Below are positions 13,733 to 14,997 of a DNA stretch of 14,997 bases, piece by piece; the first letter of the stretch is position 1, and each line of letters begins with the position of its first letter. Position numbers and translations under genes: made by a program. The DNA comes from Bacteroidia bacterium. Lineage in GTDB: Bacteria; Bacteroidota; Bacteroidia; SpSt-205. The stretch covers positions 1-14,997 of the forward strand of contig JANXCJ010000035.1 of assembly GCA_025060275.1 (NCBI GenBank). Direction: 5' to 3'. Under the pieces are notes generated by a model, which saw only the letters and a program-made list of their open reading frames with translations, was not told where the DNA came from and did not search any database.

Positions 13733-14997
13733 ATGGCAATCTTCCCTCTATCCGCCTTCCTGATATGCAGTCTGCTCTGGGCTCAGGAACTCCTGCTTAG
13801 GCGTGCAGCTCGCATACAGAATATGCAAACTCCCCCGGAGGAAACCTCTTCGCCGCAGACTCTGTGGATTAGAGGCGTCGTGAAGGACACTCTATCCAAA
13901 GAACCGCTGGCGGGTGCTTACGTACGCGTACCCGGCACAGTGCTGGGAGCGAATACAGATGCAAATGGAGAATTTCGGATTCCCACTACCTTACGGGAGC
14001 CTATTACTATAGAAGTTTCATACATGGGCTATCAATCAAAAGTAGTAGCTCTTCAGCCAGGCCCTGAGGGCACACCACCAGCGGTCATCCTCCTAAATGA
14101 AGCCTCTATACTTACCCAAGAAGTGGTAATTTCCGCTTCCCGTGTAGAAGAAGAGTTTATTCGGTCCCCTGTTCAGATAGTCTCCCTACCGCGCTTAGCG
14201 ATTCAGAGTAGTCCGGCGTTGTTCTCAGCACAAACGCTTTCTTTTTTTCCGGGGGTAGAGGTGGTCCATAGTAGCCTAACCTATCCTGTGATAAATGCTC
14301 GTGGCTTTGGCTTCACACAGAATGGACGGTTTATTCAACGAGTAGATGGAGTAGAGAGGTTATCTATTGCGCTTAGCTCCCCTGTATGGCTATTCACAGG
14401 TCCAGCTGATATAGATGTGGCTAATGCAGAGATCATAGCTGGGCCTGCCTCTTCTTTGTATGGACCTAATGCATTCAACGGTGCGATGCTGACCACCCTC
14501 AAAACTCCTTTTGAATACCCCGGGCTATCTGCCACAGCACGTATAGGAGCCAACTATATAGATACAGACCCAAAACCCCTATATGAGCTTCAAGCCAGGT
14601 ATGCTTTCACATGGAGAAATCGCTTAGGCATTAAGTTGGTTTTACAGGGTTTCTCCGCTCGGGACTGGATACCCCATGATACTTCTGACCGTGGACGCTA
14701 TGTAGGGGCACAAGAGCCCTTCAATCATCCAGGCTCCGGCAATCCCGGATACTTACCCGTGAATGGATATGGATATGATGCGCGAACTCTGATCTCAGGA
14801 TTTCCTATGGCAAATGGGAGCATCTCACCAGCATTTTACCTTAGTCGGACGGGGTACATGGAAAAAGAATTAGTAAATCACAATACTTATACAGCAAAGT
14901 CACACATAGAGGCTACTTACCGCATCTCTGAACAGATACAAACTAAGGTAGGCTATCACTTTGCACAGGGGCAGACCTTCTTTCAAACACATTTACG
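13733..14997 (+). CDS. TonB-dependent outer-membrane receptor (3' end outside the window)
   Basis: The frame is open from ATG 13733 to the window edge, giving 421 codons of an incomplete gene. Residues 1-18 (MAIFPLSAFLICSLLWAQ) are a signal peptide. A carboxypeptidase-regulatory-like domain follows at ~43-125 (IRGVVKDTLSKEPLAGAYV, then NGEFRIPT and SYMGYQSKVV). The plug domain (~130-260) has EVVISASRVEE, NARGFGFTQNG, RVDGVE, and EIIAGPASSLYGPNAFNGAM, which corresponds to the conserved plug segment. Strands of the beta-barrel begin after that. Such receptors use TonB energy to import siderophores, vitamins or glycans. There is no SusD gene in view, and the plug lacks an obvious SusC signature, so the substrate is open. 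Confidence 0.92.
   Translation, partial: MAIFPLSAFLICSLLWAQELLLRRAARIQNMQTPPEETSSPQTLWIRGVVKDTLSKEPLAGAYVRVPGTVLGANTDANGEFRIPTTLREPITIEVSYMGYQSKVVALQPGPEGTPPAVILLNEASILTQEVVISASRVEEEFIRSPVQIVSLPRLAIQSSPALFSAQTLSFFPGVEVVHSSLTYPVINARGFGFTQNGRFIQRVDGVERLSIALSSPVWLFTGPADIDVANAEIIAGPASSLYGPNAFNGAMLTTLKTPFEYPGLSATARIGANYIDTDPKPLYELQARYAFTWRNRLGIKLVLQGFSARDWIPHDTSDRGRYVGAQEPFNHPGSGNPGYLPVNGYGYDARTLISGFPMANGSISPAFYLSRTGYMEKELVNHNTYTAKSHIEATYRISEQIQTKVGYHFAQGQTFFQTHL

Overview
The window looks like chromosomal DNA from a member of the Bacteroidota (or a close Fibrobacterota-Chlorobiota-Bacteroidota relative). Four things point there: a type IX secretion C-terminal sorting domain at the left edge, a TonB-dependent receptor with an N-terminal carboxypeptidase-regulatory-like domain at the right edge, TAnnTTTG promoter boxes of the Bacteroidota type next to several start codons, and little sign of Shine-Dalgarno sites. 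The species cannot be named from this sequence. Gene density is very high. No gap between genes exceeds about 170 bases, and many genes overlap by 4 to 26 bases. I saw no tRNA, rRNA, CRISPR array or insertion sequence.

Left block, plus strand (2-6911): the tail of a secreted T9SS cargo protein. Then comes a tight run of guaB (IMP dehydrogenase), a membrane SpoIIE/RsbU-type phosphatase with a GAF-like region, a STAS anti-sigma-factor antagonist, an RsbW-like kinase, ruvB and queG. The phosphatase, STAS protein and kinase form a complete partner-switching module, but no sigma factor is encoded beside them. An extra promoter box precedes the STAS gene.

Middle block, plus strand (7014-9780): a nuoI-like ferredoxin subunit without other complex I genes, a stand-alone HsdR-N-type nuclease domain, an unrecognised 224-residue protein and a DegT-family aminotransferase. 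Each overlaps the next. The aminotransferase gene runs tail to tail into the minus-strand genes with a 9-base overlap.

Right block, minus strand (9772-13632): a DUF2892 membrane protein, an outer-membrane beta-barrel protein with a clear terminator, and DNA polymerase I encoded as two genes. The first polA gene carries the 5'-nuclease and an apparently intact 3'-5' exonuclease. The second carries only the polymerase domain, starting in another frame 25 bases before the first gene stops. About 14 residues of the usual junction are absent, so a single-base sequencing error cannot explain it. A divergent TonB-dependent receptor gene (13733 onward) leaves the window.

The two most interesting points are the split polA, which separates proofreading from synthesis, and the regular placement of TAnnTTTG-like boxes 3-8 bases before start codons, which predicts leaderless mRNAs.
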